This document shows, piece by piece, positions 10,701-22,151 of a stretch of DNA of 64,000 nt. How positions within the stretch are numbered: the first letter of the stretch is position 1; each line of letters begins with the position of its first letter. Where the stretch lies: contig OZ005620.1 of NCBI GenBank assembly GCA_963930655.1, positions 7,703,001 to 7,767,000 on the forward strand. The letters are read 5' to 3'. The notes beneath the pieces were generated by a model that saw nothing but the letters and a program-made list of their open reading frames with translations, was not told the DNA's origin and did no database searches. The translations under genes were made by a program, and so were the position numbers. This DNA is from Myrica gale. Its lineage: Eukaryota; Streptophyta; Magnoliopsida; Fagales; Myricaceae.

Positions 10701-12800
10701 AGAAGTCAAGTAATCCTGCAAGAATCACCGAGGGAGGTGACCTTGAGTCCGGAGACTCCAACGGTCAAGTTAGCTCTTTAGGAAGGTGATGAGTATTATA
10801 AGAACAGAATTGAATGTCCCTTTAAAGAAGAGAATACATGGGTTTTTATATTTATACTGGCGTCGTAGTCCTGTTAGAAGACTACCTCTTAAGGTGGAAG
10901 AGTTTCATTAGGAGAGTTCCCGAACAAGTAGGGTGTGTAGGAGGAGTCCTGGGACTGCCAGAGTCCTATTCTTAGTCAGATAGTCAATATACGACGTGCG
11001 CCATGGTTCATCAGTAGTCTCCCCTTTTCAACCTAAAAAATAATGCGGGTCGGACCGAGGATCGAGCACCTCGATTGGGTCAGTTGTCTTGCTACCCTAT
11101 TGGCTCTCTTAGTGGCGTGGTTAGCCCTCTAGCAAGTGTGGTCAAAGAGGGTGTAGACTTGATAGCCTCTGATTATGAGGAGAACCTCTGAAGACCTGCT
11201 TTCTTTTTTCCTTTTCATAGAGGTGAGCTATACCTCGACCGCTGCTGAGATCCCGTCCAGAGCAGGGTTTTCAGTGGAGTTCGACCATACCTGAAAGGAA
11301 TAAAAAGAGAGGGAGGTCTTGAATCTGAAGACTCTGGTGTCTCAGTTAAATCTCAATAAGATTTTAGTATTATAAGAACAATTCAGCCACATAAAATATA
11401 AAAAGGGGACTTAGAATCGAGTTAACCACTGTCCGGGTACAAGCCGACGCAGGGTACTCAGGAGACTTGCGATCGAGTTCCCTCTGCTCGGGTACGTGCC
11501 GACGCAGGGTACTCGGGAGACTTGCAATTGAGTTCCCTCTGCCTGTGTACAAGCCGGTGCAGGGTACTCGAGAGACTTACGATCGAGTTCCCTCTGCCCG
11601 GGTACGATCCCGCGCAAGGTACTCGAGAGTGGAGACTTGCTCACTTGAACCGACTAAGAGCAAAATTATTTATGTATTCACCAAAAACTGGAAACAAGAG
11701 AATCAAAATGTCTCAAATAATAAAACAAGTAGAATTCATCAAATAAATTACTGAAAATATTTCCGCAAGTGAGCGGTGTTCTACGGATGGGGGAGACGCT
11801 TCCCGTACAAGTCCTCAAGGTGGTATGTCCCTGGCCGGGTGGTCTCCACCTCTCTGTAAGCCCAATTGGCATGAGATTTTCCTTCAGCTATAACTTTCGG
11901 AAAAAGAAACTTTTAGCGTAGAATGTAGTTACAAAACTTCAATTAAACATTTAAATTCAAAAGAATTCAAGAGACGGAGCCAGCTCTTCAAATAGTTTGG
12001 AAAAAAATAAACCAAAGCCTAAAAGAATTGCAAAAAGGTCAAAACCAATAAAAATATATAATCCGATGATAGACAATAGATCATTGGTCCTATTCTTTAA
12101 CGAAGAAATATCCCCAGTGAAAGATTAAGAACGTATGCAAGAAACGCTAATCTGTAGCGTATAAAATCTTCCGTGCAAGTGATCTATGATAAATCAGAAG
12201 AAAATCCACATTAGTAATAAAGGTGATAGAAATCCTCTACTGGCAATGTATCGAAACCAAAAACAAAGAACATCTTCCCTGAGAAGATCGTCAAAAGGAT
12301 GATCTGAATTTTCTGCCAAATGTTCCCAGATAGCGATAGTAACAAGGAATAAAAAGAGATGGTTAAAAATCATTGTGGTTAATGTAAAAGTGTTTGAAGG
12401 TGGTTTTTTTCGAGAATTCTCGTAGACGACGACAACTGATGATGTCAATAATCACCACAATGCTCGGAAGCCAAGTAATCTTGTAAAAATCATCTAGGGG
12501 GTGACCTTTGGTCCAGAGACTCCGGCGGCAAAGTTAGATCTTTAGGAAGGTGATAAGTATTATGAGAACAAAATTGAGTGTCCCTTTAATGAGGAGAATA
12601 CCTGTGTTTTTATATATGTGTCGGCGTCGTAGTCCTGTTAGCATACTACCTCTTAAAGTAGTAGAGTTTCATTAGAAGAGTTCCCGAACAAGTAGGCTGT
12701 TTAGGAGGAATCCTGGGAGTTAGAACTGTCAAATTCCTATTCTTGGTCGGATAGTCAATATACGACGTGTGCTAATGGGCCCGAGCCCGAGTGGTCGGGC
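10701..12800. mobile_element. LTR-like non-coding retroelement (LARD/TRIM type)
   Basis: A roughly 310-bp segment at 10701-11015 is repeated in direct orientation at 12471-12780. Both share AAGTAATC, GGAGACTCC, AGGAAGGTGAT, GAGTTCCCGAACAAGTAGG and end in AGTCAATATACGACGTG. A degenerate third piece lies at 11306-11385. The enclosed 1.4 kb has no coding frame for gag or pol. Direct repeats around a non-coding centre fit a non-autonomous LTR element. The exact LTR ends, a primer binding site and target duplications were not resolved. Confidence 0.5.
11419..11640. repeat. 55-bp tandem repeat, four units
   Basis: Units begin at 11419, 11475, 11530 and 11585 with GAGTT(CCCTCTGC) and contain CGGGTAC..GC(C)G..GCAGGGTACTC..GAGACTT. 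The spacings are 56, 55 and 55 bp. The array lies within the non-coding centre of the LTR-like element. Open frames on both strands here arise from the repeat and are not genes. Confidence 0.9.
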
Positions 12801-12835
12801 TTGCTGAGGGCCGAGTATTTCATGGCCCATCAATG

Positions 12836-12857
12836 TGTGTGTGTGTGTGTGTGTGTG
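12836..12857. repeat. (TG)n microsatellite
   Basis: An uninterrupted run of alternating T and G directly after the second LTR-like repeat. Confidence 0.85.
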
Positions 12858-13030
12858 GTTTGCATGTTATTTACTGATACTTATCCACTACAGTTAGTCG
12901 AACTTTACTGGACTCGCTCTCTCCCTCCCTGACTTAGATGTTAGTCGAACCTGATGTCATCATTTAGCACCTAAGTTGATCCTCAATATCCCAGTCATCG
13001 ATTATCATGCTCAAGGATCATTTTTTTGGG

Positions 13031-13866
13031 GAAAGTACATTTTGCACCCTTTTACTATGAGGCGTTTACACTTTGCACCTCACCCCGATTTATCGATTTC
13101 GTGACATTGAGCCCATGACCTTTTAAAATTCGTTAATTTGCACCTCATAGCCGAATTAGCCGTTAAATGTGACTGTAAATACTCACATGTCGTCCACGTG
13201 ATTCACTTATGCCTTTTATGCCCATTTTTCCCTTTGAAGAAAATACACTTTGCACCCCTCAACTATGGGCCGGGGTACTAACCTGTCTTCCAATTTCGTG
13301 ACATTTTCATCTATTTGCACCCCACAAGCGAATTAGCCATTAAACGCGACGATATATCTGTCACGTGCAAAGCCTCATGGTTCAATAACACGTCGAGAGG
13401 TGAAAGGGGGAAACAAAACACAAAATCTCTCTTCAATTGGAATCGCTTCAAATTCTTAATATCCAACCGTTGAACTACAAACTAGGAAAGAAATAATAAA
13501 CAAACAACCAGATTTGAAATAAAAAAAAATTGACTTGTGTAGTGCACATCAACGAAAATATCACGAAATTGGAAGACATGATGCAAATTTTATTACCCTC
13601 ATAGTTAGGAGTGCAAAGTGTTAGTACTCCCATAATTTAGGGGTGTAAAGTGTATTTTTTCCAAAGGGCAAAATAGGCAACGTAAACAGGGGCATGTCAC
13701 GTGGACGCATGTGTATTGTTTACCGTGAGAAATAATGGCAAATCAAGGTTCAGGGTGCAAATCAACAAATTATTAAATATTGGAGGTTTAATCTCACGAA
13801 ATCGATAAATCGGGATACCAAGTCTAAATGTCCCATAGTTCAGGGGTGTAAAGTGTCTTTTTTTTT
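13031..13866. mobile_element. Long fold-back element, about 830 bp
   Basis: The left arm starts near GGGGAAAGTACATTTTGCAC and includes ACCCCGATTTATCGATTTCG. The right arm contains CGAAATCGATAAATCGGGAT and ends GGGGTGTAAAGTGTC. Inside lies a second pair: ATACACTTTGCACCCCTCAA at about 13240, and its partner near 13640. Pairing continues across the junction between the outer and inner pairs, so this is one large hairpin or two elements of one family nested in register. The 'ACTTTGCACCCC' wording links it to MITE family I. The loop is around 13440-13560. No coding capacity. Confidence 0.7.
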
Positions 13867-14027
13867 ATCAAGGACTATGTTGATTGCAGTTAATTCCTCA
13901 CCAATCCTCCTCGATCGACAGGTTAGAACCCTTCGCTTCTTCTTTCTTTTCTAAGCAAATTGTATTAGATGAAAACCAGAGAATTCTACATCAGGGAAGA
14001 TCAAAGTAGGCATCCGCATAAAAAATA

Positions 14028-14428
14028 TTATGCGGTAAAGAAGCTACATTCAAAGTTCCAAAATTGGTAGAGGACCCTTAGCCGGTTGGAACTGATGCAG
14101 CATGGGGTCGAATTCGTATCCAGAATGTGCAAAATCACTACCATACTCACTAAAGAAATAAACATGGGTATTGGAACAAAAATCCATACCAGCAGTGTGG
14201 TGGCGAAGTAGATTTCCCGTATCCCGACCAGTGGCGGATTCAGGATCTAATTTGAAGGGGGTCGAATACATAAGGCGAAATGATAAAAAAAAAAATTTCA
14301 ACGTAATTTAAAAAATGTCTTAGTTAAAATATCGAAAATTAAGGATTAAAAACTTTAAAAATTTTAAAATATAAGTACGTACTATTTGCTAATATTGAAA
14401 GTGGCAATTAGATCCTACTAATTTGCAT

Positions 14429-14471
<43 letters not shown>

Positions 14472-16236
14472 AAATGATAGTTTGAGCAGCAGGAACTCTA
14501 CAGAAATTCAAGGGCATGAAAAATCCTAAACAAATAAAAACCAGCTAAATAATTTATTCGGGACCCAAAAATATGAGTGGGTTTCTATTTATTTTCAAAA
14601 AAATTAAAAAAATTAGAAATTTTTATGTAGAAACCTCTATAGCCCTAAGATATCCAAACCAATTCAATTTCATCCTCCAACAATTTCACAACTCACAAAA
14701 TTTCAAACCGTAAAGCATTTTTAGCATACTAAATAAATGAATTTTTCTACTGAATCTTGGATAGAGGGACAATTTATTGAGAATCTTGGATAGAGGGACA
14801 TATTAGGGGTCGAAGGTCCAACAATTTTCAAGTGTAAAATCTTATCCTACAAAAATTGAAACCGTCAAAAATCTAAATAATGAGATTGAGAGAGAGCTGA
14901 GAGTCAAGGGGGATATACACTAGAATTTTCAGTTTCAAGTACTACAAAAATAGTATGGACAAAAATAACTGAGAAGTATTGCATTATAATTCCTATAATA
15001 GTATGGAGAATTTGCTGTTAACTATAAATTGCCCAAATTGTTCAATAAATAGTCAGTGTCCTATAGGCTACCAGGGGATTTACCATCGTTAGTATTCAAT
15101 TGCAAATACATTAATTAGGTTTGATAAAAGCACTAGTTGCCTCACAATGTCCAGTTAAGATGCAAATATCAAATTGTCAAATCTTTCACTCCAAAAAAAA
15201 AATACTTTAAAAACTAAAAGAAAGAAGTAATAAAGAGGCAGCATGTATAACTAAGATACACGTATACTCATTTCCAGGAAAAACAAAACCCAAAAGACTT
15301 GATTTCTCTAGCACCAGGTGGTCCAGGTCCACGTAAAAGGAGGTCCGCATTTGCCAAGTAAAAACCATCTGACGATTTCTCTGGCACCTTTAACCGGGCA
15401 AGGCTACTGAAAGTAGAGGCAATCAATACACACTTAAAATCAGGCCCTGCAAGCTTAAAACTAGGGTTGGCCTGGGCCTATGGGGATCGGGCTCCCATAG
15501 GCCCATACCAACTTATAATAAAAAATAAAATAAATTTTTTTTTACATATAATAAAAATTTTTGGCAGATCCAATGGGGGGCGGCCGCCCAGGGCCGCACC
15601 CCCTGGATCCTCCTGTGATCCCGACTGACCAGAAAGCACTTCCACGTATCAATGCCTACTGCGCATAGTGCTGTTTGGCATACTGATGAGGAAATTTGCA
15701 AGGACTAAGCTTCTTATACATTGGAGAAAAGAAGCGAAAGCCACCAGGAAGAAAAACAGAAGGCTGACATATTTGACGGAAATGATAGATGGACTTGTGT
15801 TGCCATTTATGAAACTACTCTCGAACACGTTATTTGAAGTGCTTCCAAACAAAGCTCCAATTAGAGAGCTCAAAGCCAGGGAGGTTGAAGCGAAGAAAGT
15901 TGCCGCTGATATGGTGCTGGAGATCACTGTTATACATGGACTTCTTTCCTTTATTTCAACCTGCAAATACCAATTAGAGTTATTGCATGCGGTGGTAAAG
16001 CTAAATCATGTAACTGATGCCTAGTATTTCTGGTGAAGATCGAGATCAGGTGGAGTTTTAATTCTTGACCTGAAACATTCTCTCAACCAAGCGTTTCTGT
16101 AGTACTGGTTCTCACTGCCAATAGCTGTGGTGTGAGGAAGTCTTAGGCATCTATAGAGAAGGAAGAGATGGTAACCAAACATGATCAATAACCCACTTGG
16201 GACCAAGATTAGATCCAAGTACTCCTTCCAAACCAT
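14028..16236 (-). pseudogene. DUF599 family gene, disrupted
   Basis: Exon 1 (16236-16070) begins MVWKEYLDLILVPSGLLIMF and continues GYHLFLLYRC, typical of DUF599, a plant membrane protein family of unknown function. Exon 1 is 167 nt, one short of a whole number of codons; its last residues read NAWLRECF where the family has a NAWVERM-like sequence, showing a lost base. Exon 2 starts at 15960 with VEIKERSPCITVISSTISAA and runs through ALSSLIGALFGSTSNNVFES, PSIISVKYVSLL and ANFLISMPNS, then hits TGA. The family sequence resumes after a transposon (14229-15617) as GIREIYFATTLLVWIFVPIP, then LHILDTNSTP. Joined across the duplicated target, the DNA also restores an FWSVGIRE reading in another frame, so a small deletion precedes the insertion. 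The gene is dead three times over. Confidence 0.85.
14229..15617. mobile_element. hAT-like non-autonomous element, copy A
   Basis: Left end CAGTGGCGGATTCAGG and the reverse complement of the right end CACAGGAGGATCCAGG form imperfect terminal inverted repeats. The element is flanked by a perfect 8-bp target duplication, ATCCCGAC, at 14221-14228 and 15618-15625. An 8-bp duplication and CAG(T/G)GGCGGA-type ends fit the hAT superfamily, Tip100-like as I recall. It is 1389 bp with no transposase frame, and contains a long (TA)n tract at about 14432-14467. A second copy is at 50581-52170. Confidence 0.9.
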
Positions 16237-16960
16237 CTCTCTCTCTCTCTCGTTCAAGTACCTGGGTGTGGGATAGATGATAGATTGCTCTAGCCCTTCT
16301 CTGGGACTCCTAAGTACGACAACGTTCTGGACAAAAATGTGAGCTCAAAAGCTCATAGTGGTGGCATGGATTTGGTAAACTAAATGCCATACATTTTGTC
16401 CAAACGGGAATGGGGTGTGGATAATGATGAACAAGAAATGACAAATTGCCAACACTACCTACTCTCCCTCTTCACATGCAACTCACTGGTGACCATGTTT
16501 GTGTTTTGTGAAAATTTGATGCTCACATTGAGGACAGCAAATTGAAGGTGTGCATGTATTCATGATGATGGACATTCCTCTCGAGCAATTTTTGTAGTCA
16601 TAGAAGTGATTAAATTGTAAATAGAGAGTAATAGGGACCCAGTTCTTTGGGGTTTTATATGGTAGTTTGTTTAATTTCAATACGCAAGGACGAAAGTAGG
16701 ATTAGATGTTAAGGGGGCTAATTTTACAAAAATAAAGTTTAGGAGGAACAAAATGTAAAAATTACAAGGAAATCATTAAAAAAAATTACTTGAGATAAAT
16801 GGGAAAATATTTTCTACTGATATTTGGAGGGGGCTGGTATCATAGCGCCCATAGTTTTGTAATTGAAATAGTTAGAGAGTTTAAAGTGATGGAATTGAGT
16901 GTTTGAGAGTGATATTTAAGTTGGGTAAAGTGTAATTAATCGACACTGAAAATTTAAGAG
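16237..16960. other. Spacer upstream of the DUF599 relic
   Basis: Would have held the promoter of the DUF599 gene. A CT run (TCTCTCTCTCTCTC) lies at about 16239-16252. No other gene or repeat is recognised. Confidence 0.4.
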
Positions 16961-17507
16961 TTAATTATACTTTACACCCACATGGTTTGGAAGTCACGAC
17001 ACTTTGCATCTCGTTCTTTCAATTTTAAGACATTTCACTCACTTAGTTTGAGCTTCTTTTAATTTTCACTCCACCACACCGTCTATTATCTGTTATTTCG
17101 AACAGAAAAGTCACTGTCTATTATTTGTTATTTCGAACAAAAAAGTCAATTACGTGTTCTTCACGTGACTTATTTGTCTATTTTGTTCCCAATATTCAAA
17201 AAAACTTAATTACACTTTGCATTCATATGGGTTGGGAGGTTTGACGCTTTGCGCATTATTTTTTATTATATTTTTTAGATATTTTGTACTCAAAAAATTA
17301 GTCACGCATTTTGCACGTGATTGACTTTTTCTTTCAAAATAACGGATAAATTGACCGGAGTGCAAATGTCAAAACATTTCAAACAACGATGGTGAAATGT
17401 TTCAAAACTAAAAGAACATGATAAAAAATGTTTAGACCTCCAAATTACGTGAATGCAAATCGTAATTAACCCGAACTCCAAAATACATGGATGCAAATTG
17501 TAATTAA
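16961..17507. mobile_element. Fold-back MITE-like element
   Basis: The left side (TTAATTATACTTTACACCCA, then ATGGTTTGGA) pairs with the right side (TACATGGATGCAAATTGTAATT). A nested pair, TTAATTACACTTTGCATTCA near 17205 and GTGAATGCAAATCGTAATTA near 17450, lies inside. The 'ACTTTGC' wording resembles MITE family I. The boundaries are approximate and no target duplication was fixed. Confidence 0.5.
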
Positions 17508-19931
17508 ACAGAAGTTTAAATTACTTTGACAGTGTTTAGAAATAGTCATTTTCCCTTCGAAATAAAAAGGGATTGTACCAGTACCACCCAGTGCCAAAGA
17601 GAAGAGTATACGCAGAGGTTGCATTTCCAAGACAAACAAGTTTTTGGACGGCTCCACATCAGGTTACGACAGAAGAACAAAAAGGGGAACTAGGAATCAC
17701 AGTTCTGACACAAACTACCCTGGGGGGGGGATTAGTAACTTAGTATTTGTAAGCCTGCCGCAATACCCTTCTCTTCATGTCTTGTATTTTCTTTTGAAGC
17801 TGGCTGTAGGATTCTGCAGGAACAAGTTTGGTGGAATTGCACTTGAAAAGTTGAATGCGCTCACCACAACGCAATGGAAAACCATGACCAAAAAGATAGG
17901 CAGACCTTTATTTGCCTCGTCTTTAACTTTTAAGGCCTCTCTTTTGTCTTCAGATTGTTGCACACCGCATGTGCCCATCCATTTGGGAGGTCCCAAATGA
18001 GGGTCGACCAAGTGATATTTATTTCCTGTGTGCTTTTAGGTAGCACCTCAGGATTACTAAATACTATTTTACAAGATTTGAAGTCGAACTACGTTGACTT
18101 GTTACCTTAAAACAAGAGTATGGGACAGAACCTATGTTTATCAATTGGGATGGGAATCACTTTTCAGCTTGGACTACATGGGGTTTATTTTTTGTGCTTT
18201 CTTCGAACAAGCATCTAATGCTTCAGGGCTTATTTCAAGCCATTTCCACCCCCGTGACTTGGACTCATTTCAGAAACCCAAGTCTTTCCACAAAAATGTC
18301 TTCTCCACCAACAAATGATGTTTTAAATCACATAAACTAATCATTCTTTGACATTTCTGATAATTATACCTTACCAGTCTGTGACTTTGATATAACTTTG
18401 CATTGCCCAACTATTATTCTTTAAAAGCCTTCGTGTAATCCCCTAAGATTTAATTAAATTTGTTTGCACAAACGAGAAAGGGAGTGACTAAACGACTCCA
18501 ACTCGATGTAGACCACAGTCCACGTAGGAGGAAAAAGTACTAAAGTCAAGAGGAAAAAAAATTAAATTACTCTTCACGCGTCTTTGAGGTTTGACCTTTT
18601 TTCATATTAGTTCTTAGTGTTCGATTTTTTTTAAACTATCCTTGGTATTTGGATCTATTTTCAAATAGATCGTGTCGTTAACCTAGTGAAAAAAATACAC
18701 ACATGACTAACGGCTTACACATGAAAATTGATAGTTGTCAGTAAATATAAATAAATAAAAATATTTTTTTTAAAAAAAATAAAAATTTTATTTTTTATTT
18801 TATTTTTTAAAAAAATAAAAAGGGAAAGAATAGGAGGTCAGACCTCTTTTTTTCTTCCTTACAGAAATAAAATTAATTATATATATTTTAATTTTAGATT
18901 ATTTTTAAAAAATATATTTTTTTTATTGACGTGTCACGATTTTTTTTTTAATTTTCACGTGTAATTCGTTAGCCACATATATTTCCGTCCACTAGATTGA
19001 TACGAAACTACATGAATAGTCTTATAGAACAAAATCAAACGGAATGAAGATCAAACCTCGTGGAAGTACCAAATAATTTAGCCAAAAAAAAAAATACAGA
19101 AACCGGAAAGCTGAGAGAGCAAAACTACAGGAGTACGAACACAATTTAATATCAACCAGCAATATCTTCTGTCCCAGTGGATCCACTAGTAACTGCACAA
19201 ACTGGAAGCACGTAGGGCCAGTAAGTTTCATTATTTACCTCTGTCCTTGTCCACACTTCACACCTCGGAAAGAAAGAAAGATCTTACCCTTGGAAAGGCT
19301 GAAACCTGTCCACTAACTTCTGCAGCCTTAGAAATTGATTAGTGCAGGCTATTATGGACAAAGGAAAATTACTGATTTTAAAACTCAGGGACTCACATGA
19401 ACTCCTAAGTCTGATCTCGAAGGACATTGGCATTTCCCTTGTAAACACAATATTAGAGGCACAGAATGAGAAAGACAGAGAAGCTCTAGCTCAAAGAAAT
19501 GGCAATGCCGGCCTGATTAGACCATATAACTACCAAAACTTATTTCAGACACATCAAATGCCGGCCTGATTTGCCTTTTTATCTCAACTGACCCTCACAC
19601 GATGTGTAACATGCACTCCACTCTATCATCCTCCACGGCTTATGATTCATCATCACCCCCACCGCAATACACACACTGGGACAGTGAATTGATTTGTAAC
19701 TATTACCCAAATGATTCAAGAACAATGAAATGACAGAAAAGTGAAAAAAAGAATTGCTCCCGAAATCATGGAACAAACATTTACAAACATGGTAGAGCAT
19801 TAATTTAGGGGAAAAAAAGATGGTAGAGCTGCATTAAAAGTACCCTGCACAACCTACAGTACAAACATTTATCTAGAATTTTGCCACCCACTTTCCTCTA
19901 GCTTTTACCATCTTTCAGCAATTACCTCGGC
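17508..19931. other. Long gene-poor stretch
   Basis: Open frames at 17644-18340 on both strands look accidental, with no conserved blocks and no splice pattern. From 18540 to 19020 it is very AT-rich with long A and T runs. The part near 19800-19931 is probably the 3' UTR of the minus-strand gene that follows. Confidence 0.45.
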
Positions 19932-22151
19932 TCAGCAACCGACTCCAGCCGCGCCCACCCCAAGCGTACCCTGGCGGTGCGGCTCCAGCTTCCGATTCCT
20001 CCAGAAACAATTCTCCGGGGCGAACTTTGCCGCCGACCTCATCGGCTCTGATTTGCACCGTGTCAGCACCAATGGCTCGTAGCCCTTGGAGCCCACCAGC
20101 TTCTGCTCTATCACGCTAGCCATCGATGCGCCGGCTCTCGGAGCTGCCGAACCCGCTGGGAACGAACACGAAGATCGCGGCGGCTGCAGCTGCTGTTTTG
20201 CCGGGCGTTTAGTGTTGGAGTCCTCCGTGGTGACTAGTTTTCTGACCTGATCTCTTCCGTTCGTTTGTTTGACTGTTCTCTCTGGGAGGCATCGTATGAA
20301 GTCCGTGCTGCAAACCCAGGTCTCTTTGGAAACCTCCATGGACAACTTCGGCTCGCACATCATCAGTAGTAAGCAATCCGGTAATACAGAACCCCCTATC
20401 TCTGACTTTTGTTGACTTTCTCGGACCTTAGACTGTACGACCGGATCCGGTTTGTCTGTATTTACGAATTCGGGTTCGGATATGTGATTGGTCGTTGTCT
20501 CTCCGTCCTCCGAAGGCCCTTCTGGTGTATTTTTCTCCTCTGACGCCTCTGCTTCTTCGGCTAAAGCTCCAGGCTTCGCTTCTTGCAGCTGTTCTTCTTG
20601 CACTTCGGATTCTTGCCCTGATAGTAAAGAGGAAGAGGGAAAGCTAGCTCCTTTGTCATCTTTTGTTTCTTCTTCTTCATTTTCTGCTTTAGGTTCATTT
20701 TCGTGGACATCCTCATCCTCTTGAACAAGCTTGGACATGTTTTCTTCCATCTCTGAGCTCTGTGGATCTATCAGAACTTCAGGTGACGAACTCAAAGCAG
20801 ATTCCTCTGTTGGTACCCCGTGGTTCACCTCTAATCCTCCTCCTCCATCTTCTTCTTCGGCGTCATTATCTTCTTCTTCTTTCTCTAATGGGTGTTCTTG
20901 TAGCTCATTGGTAACTCCTGGGATTCTTTCGAAATTTTCTTGTACATCCCCAATTTCTTCCTCCCTACCCAACTTCCCCTTTTCTTCAAGGTCTCCATCC
21001 TGTTCACCATCAGAAACCCTCTTTTCACGAATCTCATCTCCCTTCACCTCTGTTTCCACCTCAACCTTTTCTTCCCTTCCTTCACCCACTTCCACGTCCC
21101 CTTCCTCTTCTTCCTCGTCTCTCTGACCCTCATCTTCAAACTTATTATCATACATGTTCTCTTCTTTCTGAAGCGGTGACCCCCCGAACTTATTCGCCAG
21201 CGCCGCCATTTTCACTGGGTCAGATCTGCACCTCATGAGCAACAAAGCATTCTTTGGCGGAATACAGACACTCACCCTCGCTTCCTCTTCCTCCGGAACC
21301 TCATTCACCTGCTTCTTAATCTCAAATCCCCCATCAAATATCTCCCTCCTCCGCAGTCTCCCACTCCTCTCCGCGACTCTTTCTTCCTCGCCCACCACTA
21401 ACTCCATCCCCCTCCCCTTGCCTTCACCATCTTGCATAGCCACCAGCCACCTCGCAAAGACAGCCCCACAAGACCTCCCATTCCCGCCCTCATCACCGTC
21501 TGATCTTGCGGCTTTCTCTTCCTTCTCTCGCTCGCTTGTCATGCACGAAGAACGGCATGGCAGGAAACAGTTGAACTCAGCACTGAAAGCCCTCAAAGCT
21601 TCGCAAATTGTTAGTGGCAGATGCACCCATCTTTGGTTCCGATGCGGCAAGCACTCCTGTTGTTGGTGCTGTAAAATCTGATGGCTTTGAAACTGACTAT
21701 GCGCGTTATTCTGAATGCTAAGCTCCTGATGTGTGACGGCGCTCGTATTTGGCTGCTCCATTCTCCTAAAGCTCGCCTCGCCTCTTATTTTCGATCTGGC
21801 TCTCATCTTTTTCCCCTGCTTCTTTGTCTTGACTCTCACCTGACCAATACAGGTCACTTTGGGGGACGAGGGCTCTGGGTTCTCAAAACCGCACCCTCGT
21901 TTCTTGCCCCCAGTTGGGAACATTGGCGAGGCCTGGCCACCCTTCATGCTGCCATTGCTTCTCAGTCTTTGGCTTAGAGAGGAGGAGAGAGAGACTTGGG
22001 ACGGTTCTCTGTTACGTCCCGGGCTGAGGATGGATTTGGAGGAGAGCTTCATGGACGAAGAGGTGGAGAGGCGCGACGTGAAGCAGATGAAGAGCTCACT
22101 GGTGCTGTTGCTAGTAGTGCTTGTGGTGCGATAGGGTCTCTCTGATTCCAT
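19932..22151 (-). CDS. Acidic plant protein of unknown function (739 aa)
   Basis: A single uninterrupted frame of 739 codons from ATG at 22151 to TGA at 19932. The Ser-rich N-terminus leads to FPTGGKKRGCGFENPEPSSP, KVTCIGQVRVKTKKQGKKMR (a basic, nuclear-signal-like run near residue 105), then EFNCFLPCRSSCM and CGAVFARWLVAM near 200-240. The middle (about 330-570) is almost wholly Glu/Asp/Lys/Ser and probably disordered. A short motif occurs three times: NALLLMRCRSDPVKMAALAN near 300, DCLLLMMCEPKLSMEVSKET near 600 and PLVLTRCKSEPMRSAAKF near 700. I recognise the arrangement from uncharacterised proteins in other dicots but know no function. Open frames on the plus strand here are antisense shadows of this gene. 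The CT-rich run just upstream (22335-22355) would lie in the 5' UTR or promoter. Confidence 0.85.
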   Translation of the reverse strand: MESERPYRTTSTTSNSTSELFICFTSRLSTSSSMKLSSKSILSPGRNREPSQVSLSSSLSQRLRSNGSMKGGQASPMFPTGGKKRGCGFENPEPSSPKVTCIGQVRVKTKKQGKKMRARSKIRGEASFRRMEQPNTSAVTHQELSIQNNAHSQFQSHQILQHQQQECLPHRNQRWVHLPLTICEALRAFSAEFNCFLPCRSSCMTSEREKEEKAARSDGDEGGNGRSCGAVFARWLVAMQDGEGKGRGMELVVGEEERVAERSGRLRRREIFDGGFEIKKQVNEVPEEEEARVSVCIPPKNALLLMRCRSDPVKMAALANKFGGSPLQKEENMYDNKFEDEGQRDEEEEEGDVEVGEGREEKVEVETEVKGDEIREKRVSDGEQDGDLEEKGKLGREEEIGDVQENFERIPGVTNELQEHPLEKEEEDNDAEEEDGGGGLEVNHGVPTEESALSSSPEVLIDPQSSEMEENMSKLVQEDEDVHENEPKAENEEEETKDDKGASFPSSSLLSGQESEVQEEQLQEAKPGALAEEAEASEEKNTPEGPSEDGETTTNHISEPEFVNTDKPDPVVQSKVRESQQKSEIGGSVLPDCLLLMMCEPKLSMEVSKETWVCSTDFIRCLPERTVKQTNGRDQVRKLVTTEDSNTKRPAKQQLQPPRSSCSFPAGSAAPRAGASMASVIEQKLVGSKGYEPLVLTRCKSEPMRSAAKFAPENCFWRNRKLEPHRQGTLGVGAAGVGC

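Noticed and set aside
11370-11754. Overlapping frames on both strands that look like a repeat protein
   Set aside because: They arise from the 55-bp tandem array. The unit is not a multiple of three, so repeats shift frame, and there is no start context or conservation.
15668-16024. Plus-strand open frame of 118 codons
   Set aside because: It is antisense to the DUF599 relic, whose minus-strand reading matches the family in order through both exons.
17644-18340. Plus-strand frames of 118, 74 and 68 codons
   Set aside because: The frames overlap each other, have no conserved block, and hold a poly(G) run and biased composition.
20488-21126. Ser-rich plus-strand frames (78 and 131 codons)
   Set aside because: They are the antisense of the Glu-rich part of the 739-codon minus-strand gene; GAA/GAG codons read as TTC/CTC in reverse.
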